Shown: positions 26,962 through 36,675 of the stretch, piece by piece | Position numbering within the stretch: position 1 is the stretch's first letter | How the letters are laid out: every line of letters starts with the position of its first letter | Assembly: GCF_001427865.1 (NCBI RefSeq) | Contig: NZ_LMHH01000003.1 | Coordinates: forward strand, 124,256-188,255 | Direction: 5' to 3' | Origin: Altererythrobacter sp. Root672 | Lineage (GTDB): Bacteria > Pseudomonadota > Alphaproteobacteria > Sphingomonadales > Sphingomonadaceae | DNA length: 64,000 nucleotides | Position numbers and translations under genes: made by a program | Notes under the pieces: model-generated | Told to the model about the DNA's origin: nothing | Seen by the model: only the letters and a program-made list of their open reading frames with translations | Databases searched by the model: none

Positions 26962-27624
26962 ATGGAAAGCGCAGCCACCCTGCTTGCCGAGGTCGAAGAC
27001 CGTATCGCCCACGCCTGCCGCGTCTCCGAGCGCGAGCGCAGCGAGGTCACGCTGATCGCCGTCAGCAAGACCCATCCGCCCGAAGCGGTCGAGAGCCTGA
27101 TCGAGGCCGGGTGCCGGGTGTTCGGTGAAAACCGCGTGCAAGAGGCGCAGGCCAAGTGGCCGGAACTGCGCGAGCGCTATCCGGGCGTGCAATTGCATCT
27201 CGTCGGCCAGTTGCAGTCGAACAAAGCGGACGAAGCGGTGGCGCTGTTCGATGCGATCCATTCGCTGGATCGCCCGAGCCTTGCCCAGGCCCTTGCGCGC
27301 GCGATGCAGAAGGCCGGCAAGGCCATTCCGTGCTTCGTGCAGGTCAACGTCGGCAACGAGGAGCAGAAGGGCGGTTGTGCGATCGCCGAGCTACCTGGCC
27401 TGCTGGCCGAAGCCCGCACTCTGGAGATTCCCCTCGCCGGGCTGATGTGCGTGCCGCCGCTCGGGATCGAGCCGACGCCGTTCTTCGCCTTCCTCGACAA
27501 GCTTGCCCGCGACAACGGCCTGGAGGGGCGCTCGATGGGCATGAGCGGTGACTTTGAAACGGCGATCGTGCTCGGAGCGACGCATGTGCGCGTGGGCACG
27601 GCGCTGTTTGGGGGACGGGGCTAG
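26962..27624 (+). CDS. PLP-binding protein of the YggS/PROSC family
   Basis: The 220-residue protein begins MESAATLLAEVEDRIAHAC. LIAVSKTHPPEAV holds the PLP lysine, FGENRVQEA follows, and HLVGQLQSNK, VQVNVGNEEQKGG and SMGMSGDFETAIVLGATHVRVG match the family's fold-type III barrel. YggS-type proteins have no known catalytic activity and control pyridoxal phosphate pools. In many bacteria they lie near division genes; here ftsK is close. The next element is a composite palindrome. Confidence 0.95.
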   Translation: MESAATLLAEVEDRIAHACRVSERERSEVTLIAVSKTHPPEAVESLIEAGCRVFGENRVQEAQAKWPELRERYPGVQLHLVGQLQSNKADEAVALFDAIHSLDRPSLAQALARAMQKAGKAIPCFVQVNVGNEEQKGGCAIAELPGLLAEARTLEIPLAGLMCVPPLGIEPTPFFAFLDKLARDNGLEGRSMGMSGDFETAIVLGATHVRVGTALFGGRG

Positions 27625-27634
27625 TCGACTACCC

Positions 27635-27777
27635 GATCCTCCCTGTCGGCGAAGCCGATGGGGAGGGGGACCGCGCGAAGCGTGGTGGAGGGGCGGGCGC
27701 AGTGCCACTAGCCCCTCCGTCAGCCGCCTGCGGCGTCTGCCACCTCCCCATGACTGCTTTGCAGCCACAGGGAGGAT
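27635..27777. repeat. Composite palindromic repeat, copy 3 (between convergent genes)
   Basis: The left end reads CCTCCC...GGGGAGGGGGACC and the right end CCACCTCCCC...GGGAGG. The internal palindrome GCCGC-CT-GCGGC-type arm precedes GACGGAGGGG-like sequence on the opposite strand. It is more diverged than copies 1 and 2 but keeps the order and the flanking GATCCTCC / GGAGGATTTA ends. It separates yggS from glnD, whose stop codon is formed by the repeat's last TTA. Confidence 0.8.
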
Positions 27778-30534
27778 TTAGGCCATCTCGGCGTCTGCTG
27801 GCTCTCCCGCGGCCTTAAGCAAGGCCCGTTCGACCTCCTTCAGCCTGTCTTGCGCGGTCACCTTCCCGCCCAGCAGGTCTGTGACATAGAAGTTGTCGAC
27901 CGCGCGCTCGCCGTAGTGGGTGATGTGTGCCGAGTTCACCATCAACCGGCATTCGAACAGTGTCCGCGCCAGCTTGTTGAGCAGCGCGGGACGATCCCGC
28001 GCAGTAACCTCGATCACCGTGAAGCGGCCCGAGGCCTTGTTGTCGAACAGCACCGTTGGCCGCACCTCGAAGCTTTCGGCACGCGGGCGGGCAAGCGGGC
28101 GCTTGGCCAGTTGCGGGACCAGTTCGATCTTGCCGGCGAGCGCGTCCTCGATGGTGGTCTGCAGGCGGATTAGCTGGCCCTGTTCCTGGAACGGCTTGCC
28201 GAGCGGGTCCTGCACCAGGAAGTTGTCGACCGCCTTGCCCACCCGCGTCGTATGGATGCGCGCGTCGATGATGTTGGCGCCGGCCAAGCTGATCGCCCCG
28301 GCGATGCGGTAGAACAGGCCGGGGTGGTCGTCGCCGATCACCGTCACCAGAGTCGCGCCGCGCGCCGGGTAGTACTGGGCGAAGATCGTGAGCTTTTCCT
28401 CGGCCTGCTTGGCCGCGGAGTAGATCGGCACGTTGAGCGCGATGATGTCTTCGGGCTCGGCGATCCAATAGGCGTCGTCGAAACGGTCTTCGAGCTCGTC
28501 GATCAGGTTGGCGTCGTTGCCCAGCAGTTCGGCCACGCGGGCCTTCTTGGCGTCGATCCGCTCCTTGCGGCCGTGGCGCTTGTGGCCGAGCCGCATGCGC
28601 TCTTCGGACAGTTCGTAGAGCTCGCCGAGCAACTGGCGCTTCCAGCTGTTCCAGATTCCCGGCCCGACCGCGCGAATATCGACGATCGTCAGCATGACCA
28701 GCTGACGCAGCCGCTCCAGCGTCTGCACTTGCGAAACGAAGTCAGTGATCGTCTTGGGATCCGACAAGTCGCGCTTGAAGGCGGTCGCGCTCATCAGCAA
28801 GTGCCAGCGGACCAGCCAGGCGACCAGTTCGGTTTCGTCCTCGCTCATCCCGAGCCGCGGGCACAGCTTCATCGCCACTTCGGCGCCGAGGATCGAGTGA
28901 TCGCCGCCGCGGCCCTTGGCAATGTCGTGCAGCAGCGTCGCGACATAGAGCGCCGTGCGGCTGCCGAGCTGGGGCAGGAGCTCGGTCGCCAGGGGGTGGT
29001 CTTCCTTGAGTTCGCCGCGCTCGATCTGCGCCAGCAGGCCGATCGCCCGGATCGTGTGCTCGTCGACCGTGTAGTGGTGGTACATGTCGAACTGCATCTG
29101 CGCGGTGACTTTGCCGAAGTCCGGCACGAAGCGGCCGAACACGCCTGCCTCATTCATCCAGCGCAACACGGATTCCGGATCGCGCCGTCCGGTCAGCAGC
29201 TTGAGGAACATCGTGTTTGCGCGAGGGTCGCGGCGGGTGTCGTCGCGGATCAGTTCGGCATCGCGGCGCGCCATGCGCATGGTTTCGGGGTGGATTTCCA
29301 GGCCTTCTTCCTCGGCGATCTGGAATATCTCGATCAGCCGCACCGGGTCCTGCTTGAACCATTCGTCACCCGGGGCGCAGATGCGTCCACCGACGATCCG
29401 ATAGCCCTTGAACATGCGCGGGCGGCTGCGGAAGCTCGCGAGCAGGCCCTTCGGCCGTTTCCGTTGCCCCATCTGCTCGTCGATATGGGCGAGGAACACG
29501 CCGGTCACATTGCCGACGTGCTGCGCCTGCAGGAAATAGTACTGCATGAACCGCTCGACCGCGCTTTTGCCGGTCCGGTCGGCGAACTGCATCCGCCTGG
29601 CGACTTCGCGCTGTAGGTCGAAGGTCAGCCGGTCCTCTGCCCGCCGGGTGATCGTGTGCAAGTGGCTGCGCACCGCCAGCAGGAACTGCTCGGCCCGGCG
29701 GAAGCTGCGGTATTCGCGTTGGGTCAGCAGGCCGACATCGACCAGCTCGGCGGAATCGCGCACGCGGTGGATGTACTTGCCGATCCAGTAGAGCGTCTGC
29801 AGGTCGCGCAGCCCGCCCTTGCCGTCCTTGACGTTGGGTTCGACGACGTAGCGGCTGTCGCCCATGCGCTTGTGGCGCGCATTTCGTTCGGCCAGCTTCT
29901 CGGAGACGAACTGCGCTTCGGAGCCGGGCACCACGTCTTCCCAGAAGCGGCGGCTGGCGTCGTCGTAGAGCTTCTGGTCGCCCCACAGGTAACGGCCTTC
30001 GAGGATCGCGGTGCGGATCGTCAGGTCGGCTTTCGCCATGCGCACCATCTCGTCGAGCGAGCGGCTGGAGTGGCCGACCTTCAGGCCGAGGTCCCACAGG
30101 TAATAGAGCAGCGCCTCGATCACCTGCTCGCACCACGGCGTGGTCTTGCCGGGGGTGATGAAGGCGATGTCGATGTCCGAATAGGGTGCCATCTCGCCCC
30201 GGCCGTAGCCGCCGACCGCGATCAGGGTCAGGCGTTCGCCTTTCGAGCGGTTCGGCGCGGGGTAGAGATCGGCGATGACGTGGTCGTGCAGGACGCGGAT
30301 CAGCTGGTCGATCAGGAACGCGTGGCCGTGCACCACCTCGTAACCCTTGGTCGGCCGTTCGGCGAAGCGCCGCGAGAGTTCGGTCCGTCCGTCCTCCAGC
30401 GCGGCGCGCAAAAGCTCGACGATCCGCGGCCGCGCGGCTTGGGCGCCCGCCTCCGCCACGGCATCGGCGATCGAGGCGGCAAGGACGCGGCGGTCGATAA
30501 CCGCGCGCTGGTTGGGGATGGTGGGCGTGCTCAC
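27778..30534 (-). CDS. glnD: PII uridylyltransferase / uridylyl-removing enzyme
   Basis: The likely start is GTG at 30534 (VSTPTIPNQRAVIDRRVL), giving 918 residues; a longer frame would need a TTG inside the lgt leader. The nucleotidyltransferase motif is GGYGRGEMAPYSDIDIAF. The HD hydrolase domain holds HHYTVDEHT and TLLHDIAKGRGGDHS. Two C-terminal ACT domains follow (VIGDDHPGLFYRIAGAI, TARDRPALLNKLARTLF). It uridylylates or deuridylylates PII in response to glutamine. TATATG at 30550-30545 would start RNA about four bases before the GTG, so the message is nearly leaderless. Confidence 0.96.
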   Translation of the reverse strand: MSTPTIPNQRAVIDRRVLAASIADAVAEAGAQAARPRIVELLRAALEDGRTELSRRFAERPTKGYEVVHGHAFLIDQLIRVLHDHVIADLYPAPNRSKGERLTLIAVGGYGRGEMAPYSDIDIAFITPGKTTPWCEQVIEALLYYLWDLGLKVGHSSRSLDEMVRMAKADLTIRTAILEGRYLWGDQKLYDDASRRFWEDVVPGSEAQFVSEKLAERNARHKRMGDSRYVVEPNVKDGKGGLRDLQTLYWIGKYIHRVRDSAELVDVGLLTQREYRSFRRAEQFLLAVRSHLHTITRRAEDRLTFDLQREVARRMQFADRTGKSAVERFMQYYFLQAQHVGNVTGVFLAHIDEQMGQRKRPKGLLASFRSRPRMFKGYRIVGGRICAPGDEWFKQDPVRLIEIFQIAEEEGLEIHPETMRMARRDAELIRDDTRRDPRANTMFLKLLTGRRDPESVLRWMNEAGVFGRFVPDFGKVTAQMQFDMYHHYTVDEHTIRAIGLLAQIERGELKEDHPLATELLPQLGSRTALYVATLLHDIAKGRGGDHSILGAEVAMKLCPRLGMSEDETELVAWLVRWHLLMSATAFKRDLSDPKTITDFVSQVQTLERLRQLVMLTIVDIRAVGPGIWNSWKRQLLGELYELSEERMRLGHKRHGRKERIDAKKARVAELLGNDANLIDELEDRFDDAYWIAEPEDIIALNVPIYSAAKQAEEKLTIFAQYYPARGATLVTVIGDDHPGLFYRIAGAISLAGANIIDARIHTTRVGKAVDNFLVQDPLGKPFQEQGQLIRLQTTIEDALAGKIELVPQLAKRPLARPRAESFEVRPTVLFDNKASGRFTVIEVTARDRPALLNKLARTLFECRLMVNSAHITHYGERAVDNFYVTDLLGGKVTAQDRLKEVERALLKAAGEPADAEMA

Positions 30535-30644
30535 TCCGCTAGCACATATAGGCAAAGCCTTGCGTTGCAATGTCTCAGCAGAGCCTTTGCTTGGCGGCGC
30601 GTTCCGTGCCAAAGCCCCGAATTCGAGAGGGAGCCCAACGCACG

Positions 30645-31526
30645 ATGTTCGATTTGCTGGCCGTCGCCACTCAGAATGCGATCCACTTCGAAGACCTTGG
30701 CCTGACGCGAGGGATCGACCTCGGCTTCTTCACGCTGCGGTTCTATTCGCTGGCCTACCTCGCGGGGATCATGGCCGCGTGGTGGCACTTGTCCAAGATG
30801 GTCAAGGCGCCCGGCAGCCCCATGGCGCAGCGTCATGTCGACGATCTGTTCTTCTACTGCACGCTCGGTGTCATCATCGGCGGCCGCCTGGGCTACGCGC
30901 TGTTCTACAAGCCGGAACTGTTCACCACTTTCACGCCGTCGGAGACGGTTAGCTGGGACCTGCTGCGGCTGTGGGACGGGGGCATGAGCTTCCACGGCGG
31001 GGTCATCGGCACCACGCTGGCGATCGCCTGGGTCTCGTGGCGCGGGAAGCTCAGCTTCCTTCGCGCCTGCGACTACATCTCGGTCAACGTCGGCTTCGGC
31101 ATGTTCTTCGGGCGCATTGCCAACTTCATCAACGGCGAGCTGTGGGGCCGCCAGACCGACGTGTCCTGGGCGATGATCTTCCCGAGCGACCCGTACGGCC
31201 TGCCGCGCCACCCGAGCCAGCTTTACGAAGCGGTGCTCGAAGGCCTGCTGGTCATCGCCATCATGCTCCCGCTGTTCTGGCGGACGCGCGCCCGTTATCG
31301 CCCCGGCCTGCTGGTCGGCACGTTCACAGTACTCATCGCCAGCGCGCGGTTCGTGGTCGAATTCTTCCGCGAGCCCGATGCGGAGCTGGCGTGGATGGTG
31401 GTCGATACCGGCCTTAGCCGTGGGCAGTGGCTCAGCATTCCGCTGATTCTGGCCGGCCTCGCCCTCATCGCATGGTCGCTCAAGCGGCCTGCGCTCGGCA
31501 GCGGAATCAAGCCGGCAGCGGCATGA
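30645..31526 (+). CDS. lgt: Phosphatidylglycerol-prolipoprotein diacylglyceryl transferase
   Basis: The 293-residue membrane protein starts MFDLLAVATQNAIHF and has about seven hydrophobic segments. The Lgt signature GRIANFINGELWGR holds the essential arginine and asparagine/glutamate, and HPSQLYEA carries the second conserved site. It transfers diacylglycerol to the cysteine of lipobox proteins at the cytoplasmic membrane, the step needed by the lipoproteins encoded at 23906, 47265 and 61180. It overlaps the MidA-like gene by ATGA. Confidence 0.97.
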   Translation: MFDLLAVATQNAIHFEDLGLTRGIDLGFFTLRFYSLAYLAGIMAAWWHLSKMVKAPGSPMAQRHVDDLFFYCTLGVIIGGRLGYALFYKPELFTTFTPSETVSWDLLRLWDGGMSFHGGVIGTTLAIAWVSWRGKLSFLRACDYISVNVGFGMFFGRIANFINGELWGRQTDVSWAMIFPSDPYGLPRHPSQLYEAVLEGLLVIAIMLPLFWRTRARYRPGLLVGTFTVLIASARFVVEFFREPDAELAWMVVDTGLSRGQWLSIPLILAGLALIAWSLKRPALGSGIKPAAA

Positions 31527-32575
31527 CGGAACCGGCCTCGCTGGCCGAGAGTTTCCGGCGGCTGATCGCGGCCACCGGACCGATCAGCGTGGCGCAGTTC
31601 ATGGGTGAATCGAACGCCCGCTACTACGCCAGCCGCGACCCCTTGGGCACCGAGGGCGACTTCATCACCGCGCCCGAAATCAGCCAGATGTTTGGCGAGA
31701 TGGCCGGGCTGTGGCTTGCCGACGTCTGGGACCGCGGGGGACGCCCGGCAAAGGTCTGCTACGTCGAACTCGGGCCGGGTCGCGGAACCCTGGCGGCAGA
31801 CGCGCTGCGAACGATGATGCGCTTCGGTCTCGAGCCCGAAGTGCACCTCGTCGAAGGCTCGCCCGAGTTGAGACGCCAGCAACAGAAGGCGGTGCCGCAG
31901 GCGCAGTTTCATCAGGATCTCTCGACCGTCCCGACCGATCGCCCGCTCTTGCTGGTGGCGAACGAGTTCCTCGATGCGCTGACCGTGCGGCAGCTCGTCC
32001 GCACGGCCGAGGGCTGGCGCGAGATCATGGTCGCGGTCGATGACGAGGGTCGTTTCGTGCCGATCGCCGGGCCCAAGCCGATGGATGCCGCCGTGCCTGA
32101 GGCGCGAAGGGAGGCCGAGGAAGGGACGGTGATCGAGACCAGTCCCGGCGCGGCCTCGATCATGTCCGAAACCGCCGGAAGGCTCGCTGAACAAGGCGGG
32201 GCGGCGCTGTTCATCGACTACGGCCATGCCCAACCGCGCACGGGTTCGACCCTGCAGGCGCTGGCGAAGCACCGGAAGGTCGATCCGTTCGCGCTGCCCG
32301 GCGAAGCGGACCTGACCGCCCATGTCGATTTCGCGATCCTGGTCGAGATCGCCCTGTCCCGAGGTGCCCGATGGCTTGGGACCGTGGAGCAGGGCGCCTG
32401 GCTAAGAGCCATGGGGATCGACCATCGCGCCGATACGCTCGCCGGCGCCTCACCCCAGCATCACGAAACGGTGATGCGGGCGAAAGAGCGGCTGACCGGC
32501 GACGAGCAGATGGGCAAGCTGTTCAAGGTCATGGGCCTGGCCGGACCAGCATGGCCCGACGGGGCGGGGTTCTAG
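31523..32575 (+). CDS. MidA/NDUFAF7-family SAM-dependent methyltransferase
   Basis: The 350-residue protein begins MTEPASLAESFRRLIAATGPISVAQFM. GDFITAPEISQMFGEM, VELGPGRGTLAADALR (SAM-binding) and NEFLDALTVRQLVR are diagnostic of the family; GAALFIDYGHAQP is the next conserved block. The mitochondrial member dimethylates an arginine of the complex I subunit NDUFS2, so a role in complex I assembly is possible, though unproven in bacteria. It is translationally coupled to lgt. Confidence 0.92.
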   Translation: MTEPASLAESFRRLIAATGPISVAQFMGESNARYYASRDPLGTEGDFITAPEISQMFGEMAGLWLADVWDRGGRPAKVCYVELGPGRGTLAADALRTMMRFGLEPEVHLVEGSPELRRQQQKAVPQAQFHQDLSTVPTDRPLLLVANEFLDALTVRQLVRTAEGWREIMVAVDDEGRFVPIAGPKPMDAAVPEARREAEEGTVIETSPGAASIMSETAGRLAEQGGAALFIDYGHAQPRTGSTLQALAKHRKVDPFALPGEADLTAHVDFAILVEIALSRGARWLGTVEQGAWLRAMGIDHRADTLAGASPQHHETVMRAKERLTGDEQMGKLFKVMGLAGPAWPDGAGF

Positions 32576-32579
32576 GAAG

Positions 32580-33848
32580 ATGCCGGGCGGCCATCGCGTT
32601 TCGAACCGTTCGATCCTGGTGGCGGCACTTTCGACCGTGGTCGAATGGTACGACTTCACGCTCTACCTCTACTTCGCGACCGTCCTTTCGCGGGTGTTCT
32701 TCGGCGGCGGAGAAGCGTCGCTGCTGGCGACGCTCGGAGGGTCTGCCGTCGCCTATGTCATGCGCCCGGTCGGCGCGGTCGTGTTCGGGCACATCGGCGA
32801 CAGCCGAGGCCGCCGGCCCATGCTGCTGCTGTCGATGGCGATCATGTCGCTGGCGATGTTCGCCACGGCGTTGCTGCCGACGCATGCGCAAGTCGGTTCG
32901 GCCGCGGCGGTGCTGATGCTGGCGATGCGCTGCGTGATGGGGTTCTCGGTCGGCGGGGAATATACCGGCGTCATCGCTTACCTGCTCGAAGGTTCGCGCC
33001 CCGAGCGGCGGGGGCTGATTGCCTCGCTCGCCGCTGCGGCCAGTGAGGTCGGAGCCTTGCTGGCGGTGGCGGTCGCGGCCCTGACCGTCAGCTTGCTGTC
33101 CGAAGCCCAGTTACAAGCCTGGGGCTGGCGGATCCCGTTCCTGGTCGGCGCGGTCCTGGCCGGTGCGGTTTGGTTCGCCCGTTCGATGATGGAGGAATCG
33201 CCCGATTTCGTCCGTCTACAGGCTGCGAACGAACTAGCCGCTAACCCGTTGGGCCATGCCGTTTCGCACCAGTGGCGCGGGTTGCTGCGGGCTTTCGCGA
33301 TCTCGGCCTTTGGCTCGATCACTTACTATGTCGGCATCACTTACGTCCCGGCGTTCCTCACTTCGGTGGGCTCGGCGAGTGAGGCGGACTCGTTGTGGCT
33401 GTCGACCATCGCAGCGGTAGCGGTCATCGCGATCACGCCCTTTGTCGGGTTGCTGGCGGACAGGGTGGGCCGCAAACCCGTATTGATCGGCCTGGCGATC
33501 CTTGGTGCCGCCCTGCCGATCACGATGTTCACGCTCATGGCTGGGGCGTCGACCGGGCATGCCTTGCTGGCAGCCGTCGTCCTCGCCTTCGTGGCCGGGG
33601 GCGCGAGCGCCGTTGGCGCCATCGCGACCGGCGAGCAGTTCAGCGAGACGAGCCGCGCTAGCGGCCTCGGGCTTGGCTACACCACCGCGACGGTGATTTT
33701 CGGGGGCCTGACGCCGTTCGTGGCGCAGCACCTGGTGGAAAGCACCGGCTCGCCCGCAGTGCCGGGGATCATGATCGCCGCGGTGGCGATCGCCGTGCTG
33801 CCGGTGTTCGTGCTGATGCGCGAGACGGCGCCTTCGCGCAGGCCCTAG
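32580..33848 (+). CDS. MFS transporter, metabolite:H+ symporter type
   Basis: The 422-residue protein has twelve predicted hydrophobic segments. VEWYDFTLYLYFATVLSRVFF in TM1, GHIGDSRGRRPMLL in the loop 2-3 signature, and FSVGGEYTGVIAYLLE in TM4 are typical of the ProP/KgtP-like MHS family, which carry osmolytes, dicarboxylates or similar acids. The second signature ADRVGRKPVLI lies in the 8-9 loop. It is separated from the MidA gene by four bases and overlaps the HWE kinase gene tail to tail. Substrate unknown. Confidence 0.92.
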   Translation: MPGGHRVSNRSILVAALSTVVEWYDFTLYLYFATVLSRVFFGGGEASLLATLGGSAVAYVMRPVGAVVFGHIGDSRGRRPMLLLSMAIMSLAMFATALLPTHAQVGSAAAVLMLAMRCVMGFSVGGEYTGVIAYLLEGSRPERRGLIASLAAAASEVGALLAVAVAALTVSLLSEAQLQAWGWRIPFLVGAVLAGAVWFARSMMEESPDFVRLQAANELAANPLGHAVSHQWRGLLRAFAISAFGSITYYVGITYVPAFLTSVGSASEADSLWLSTIAAVAVIAITPFVGLLADRVGRKPVLIGLAILGAALPITMFTLMAGASTGHALLAAVVLAFVAGGASAVGAIATGEQFSETSRASGLGLGYTTATVIFGGLTPFVAQHLVESTGSPAVPGIMIAAVAIAVLPVFVLMRETAPSRRP

Positions 33849-35347
33849 CGCGCGATAGCGGCCCGCGAGACGGTAAGCTCGCAGACCAGCCCGGCCGGTT
33901 CGAAGCGGCGTTCCCACCAGCCGTCCAGTTGGCCTGTCACGCTCATCTCCACCAAGCGCGAGCCGAACCCTTCCTTGACCTTCGTCTTGGGCGGCGGGCC
34001 GCCGCGTTCTACCCAGCGCAGCAGCATGGTCTCGCCTTGGTCGGTCACGGTCAGCTGGACCGTGCCTTCGTCGGACGAGAGCGCCCCGTACTTGGCGGAG
34101 TTGGTCGCCAGTTCATGGAACACCAGTGCCAGCGGCGTGGCGCTGCGCGGGGCGATCGCCAGGTCGTCGCCGAGGATGGTGATCCTGGCGCAGGACTCCC
34201 TGCGATAGGGTCCGAACAGGTCCTTGAGCATGCCGTTCAGCGTGCCGCTGCGCTTGCCCTGCGCAGGCCGAACGTAGTCGTGGGCCCGGCCGAGCGCGCG
34301 GATCGTGCCGATCAGTTCGTCTCCGAAGCCCTTCACGTCGGGACGGTTGCGCACCGAGAGCGAGATCAGGCCCGAAACAACCGCGAAGATGTTCTTGATC
34401 CGGTGCGACAGCTCCTTGGCCAGCAAGTCACGGGATTCCGAAGCGGCATAAAGGTCGTGGATGTCGACCGCCGTGCCGAACCAACGGACGATGCTGCCCT
34501 CGGCATCGCGCACCGGCACCGCGCGCGATATCATCCAGCGGTATTCGCCATCATGCCGGCGCAGGCGATGCTCGATCTCGTAAGTCTCGCCGGTCGCGAG
34601 CGAGTGCTTCCAGGCGGCGCTGGCCTTTTTCCAATCCTCGGGATGGAACGAACCGCCGTCGGTGTCCTCCGGCTCTCCGGTGAACTCTACCATCCGCTGG
34701 TTGAAGTAATCGAAGTTGCCCGCTGGGTCGGCTGACCAGGCGATCGCGGGGATCGAGTCCGCCAGCGTGCGCAGATAAGTCTCGCGCTCGGCGTGCTCGC
34801 GCCGCGCGGCGATGCTGTGCCGGCGCGAACGCAACCGCCGCATGACGGCCTGGGCCAGGATCGACAACCCGTCGCGCTGCATCTCGGTCAGCCCATTGGG
34901 GCGCTCGTGCGTGTCGATGATGCACAGGGCTCCGAGCGAGATGCCTTCTTCGGACAGCAACGGCTGCCCGGCGTAGAAGCGGACGAAAGGCTCGCCGATC
35001 ACATAAGGGTTCTGGGCGAAGCGCGGGTCGGACTTGGGGTCGCGAACTTCCATCAATCCGCCATGCATCATCGCATGGGTGCAGAAAGAGACGTCGCGCG
35101 GAGTGTCGCGCTGGTCGAGCCCTTCGCGAGCCAGGAAACGCTGCCGCTCCTCTTCCACCAGGCTGACGAGCGCAACCGGCGCTTCGCACAGCTTCGCGGC
35201 AAAGGTCGCTATGGCTGAAAGTTCCGGATCGTCCTGAAGCGAATCCAGCCCGTATGCCCGGAGTATGCGGAGACGCTCTTCCTCATCGGGGTCAATTGGG
35301 GCGGGCTGCTTTTCGGCAACCCGCAGCTGGGTGGACGTCGCGTTCAC
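33845..35347 (-). CDS. GAF-PAS-HWE histidine kinase
   Basis: The 500-residue soluble protein has a GAF domain (~20-175, EEERQRFLAREGLD, FCTHAMM, FYAGQPLLSEEGISLGALCIID), a PAS domain (~190-300) and an HWE-type kinase core. H315 is in ELSHRIKNIFAVV, the N box is FHELATNSAKYGAL, and the WxE motif is WVERGG, all defining the HWE family. The PAS lacks a clear LOV cysteine motif. HWE kinases in alphaproteobacteria often feed the general stress response through PhyR. No response regulator is adjacent. Confidence 0.93.
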   Translation of the reverse strand: MNATSTQLRVAEKQPAPIDPDEEERLRILRAYGLDSLQDDPELSAIATFAAKLCEAPVALVSLVEEERQRFLAREGLDQRDTPRDVSFCTHAMMHGGLMEVRDPKSDPRFAQNPYVIGEPFVRFYAGQPLLSEEGISLGALCIIDTHERPNGLTEMQRDGLSILAQAVMRRLRSRRHSIAARREHAERETYLRTLADSIPAIAWSADPAGNFDYFNQRMVEFTGEPEDTDGGSFHPEDWKKASAAWKHSLATGETYEIEHRLRRHDGEYRWMISRAVPVRDAEGSIVRWFGTAVDIHDLYAASESRDLLAKELSHRIKNIFAVVSGLISLSVRNRPDVKGFGDELIGTIRALGRAHDYVRPAQGKRSGTLNGMLKDLFGPYRRESCARITILGDDLAIAPRSATPLALVFHELATNSAKYGALSSDEGTVQLTVTDQGETMLLRWVERGGPPPKTKVKEGFGSRLVEMSVTGQLDGWWERRFEPAGLVCELTVSRAAIAR

Positions 35348-35491
35348 TAAACCCTCCGAGGAGCGAGGTTAAACGAATACCCAACCCTTAGAAAGGTCAG
35401 GACACCTCGGGAAAAACCCTTGCTCGGTGCGGTTTGAACCCGTTTTCGGGGCCCTTCCGGCTTGCTATGGCGGGTTCGAAAGGGGTTCTCG

Positions 35492-36652
35492 ATGCAAGCG
35501 ACTCCCAAATTCGATTTCGGCCTGGGCGAAGATGCGGAGATGATTCGCGATTCGGTGGCCCGCTTCGCCGACGAGCAAATTGCGCCAATTGCGGAAAAGG
35601 TGGATCGCGAGGACATGTTCCCTCGGGAGCTGTGGCCAGCGATGGGTGAACTGGGCCTGCATGGAATCACCGTTCCGGAGGCAGACGGTGGGCTGGGCCT
35701 GGGCTATCTCGAGCACGTCATCGCGATCGAGGAAGTCAGCCGGGCGAGCGCTTCGGTCGGCCTCAGCTACGGGGCGCACTCGAACCTCTGCATCAACCAG
35801 ATCGCCCGCTGGGGCACGGCGGAGCAGAAGGGCAAGCACCTTCCCGGCCTGATCAGCGGCGAGCATGTCGGGGCCTTGGCGATGAGCGAGCCGGCCGCTG
35901 GTTCGGACGTCGTTTCGATGAAGCTCAAGGCCGACGCGGTGCAGGGCGGTTTCGTCCTCAACGGCACGAAGTTCTGGATCACCAACGGGCACGAAGCCGA
36001 AGTCGTGGTGGTCTATGCCAAGACCGATGCCGCCGCGGGCTCGAAGGGCATCACCGCGTTCCTGGTCGAGAAGGACATGCCGGGGTTCAAGCCGGCCCAG
36101 AAGATCGGCAAGATGGGCATGCGCGGCTCGCCCACCTCGGAGCTGGTATTCGAGAATTGCGAGGTGCCCGAAGCCAACATTCTTGGTGAAGTCGGGCAGG
36201 GCGTGAAAGTCCTGATGAGCGGGCTCGACTACGAGCGGACCGTGCTCGCCGGGGTGCAGCTTGGGATCATGCAGGCGTGCCTCGACACGGTGATCCCCTA
36301 CGTTCGCGAGCGCCAGCAGTTCGGCAAGCCGATTGGGGCGTTCCAGCTGATTCAGGCCAAAGTCGCCGACATGTATGTCGCGCTGCAATCGGCGCGGGCC
36401 TACACTTACGCGGTGGCCAAGGCCTGTGATCGTGGGGAGACCACTCGCCACGATGCGGCCGGGGCGATCCTGCTGGCGAGCGAGAATGCCTTCCGCGTGG
36501 CGGGCGAAGCGGTCCAGGCGCTTGGCGGTGCGGGGTACACGACTGACTGGCCTGTCGAGCGCTATCTGCGCGATGCCAAGCTGCTCGACATCGGCGCGGG
36601 CACCAATGAGATCAGGCGGATGCTGATTGGCAGGGAGCTGATCGGGGTCTGA
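35492..36652 (+). CDS. ivd: Isovaleryl-CoA dehydrogenase
   Basis: The 386-residue flavoprotein begins MQATPKFDFGLGEDAEMIRD. SYGAHSNLCINQI and KFWITNGHEAEVVVVYAKTD are the family's signatures. The catalytic base glutamate is in SGLDYERTVLAGVQ, the position used by isovaleryl-CoA dehydrogenase rather than the medium-chain enzymes. The QFGKPIGAFQLIQAKVADMY region supports the same family. It makes 3-methylcrotonyl-CoA in leucine breakdown. The next step is encoded by the mccB-like gene 2.3 kb downstream. Confidence 0.94.
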   Translation: MQATPKFDFGLGEDAEMIRDSVARFADEQIAPIAEKVDREDMFPRELWPAMGELGLHGITVPEADGGLGLGYLEHVIAIEEVSRASASVGLSYGAHSNLCINQIARWGTAEQKGKHLPGLISGEHVGALAMSEPAAGSDVVSMKLKADAVQGGFVLNGTKFWITNGHEAEVVVVYAKTDAAAGSKGITAFLVEKDMPGFKPAQKIGKMGMRGSPTSELVFENCEVPEANILGEVGQGVKVLMSGLDYERTVLAGVQLGIMQACLDTVIPYVRERQQFGKPIGAFQLIQAKVADMYVALQSARAYTYAVAKACDRGETTRHDAAGAILLASENAFRVAGEAVQALGGAGYTTDWPVERYLRDAKLLDIGAGTNEIRRMLIGRELIGV

Positions 36653-36675
36653 AGTTTGAGCCAACCACCCCTTCT

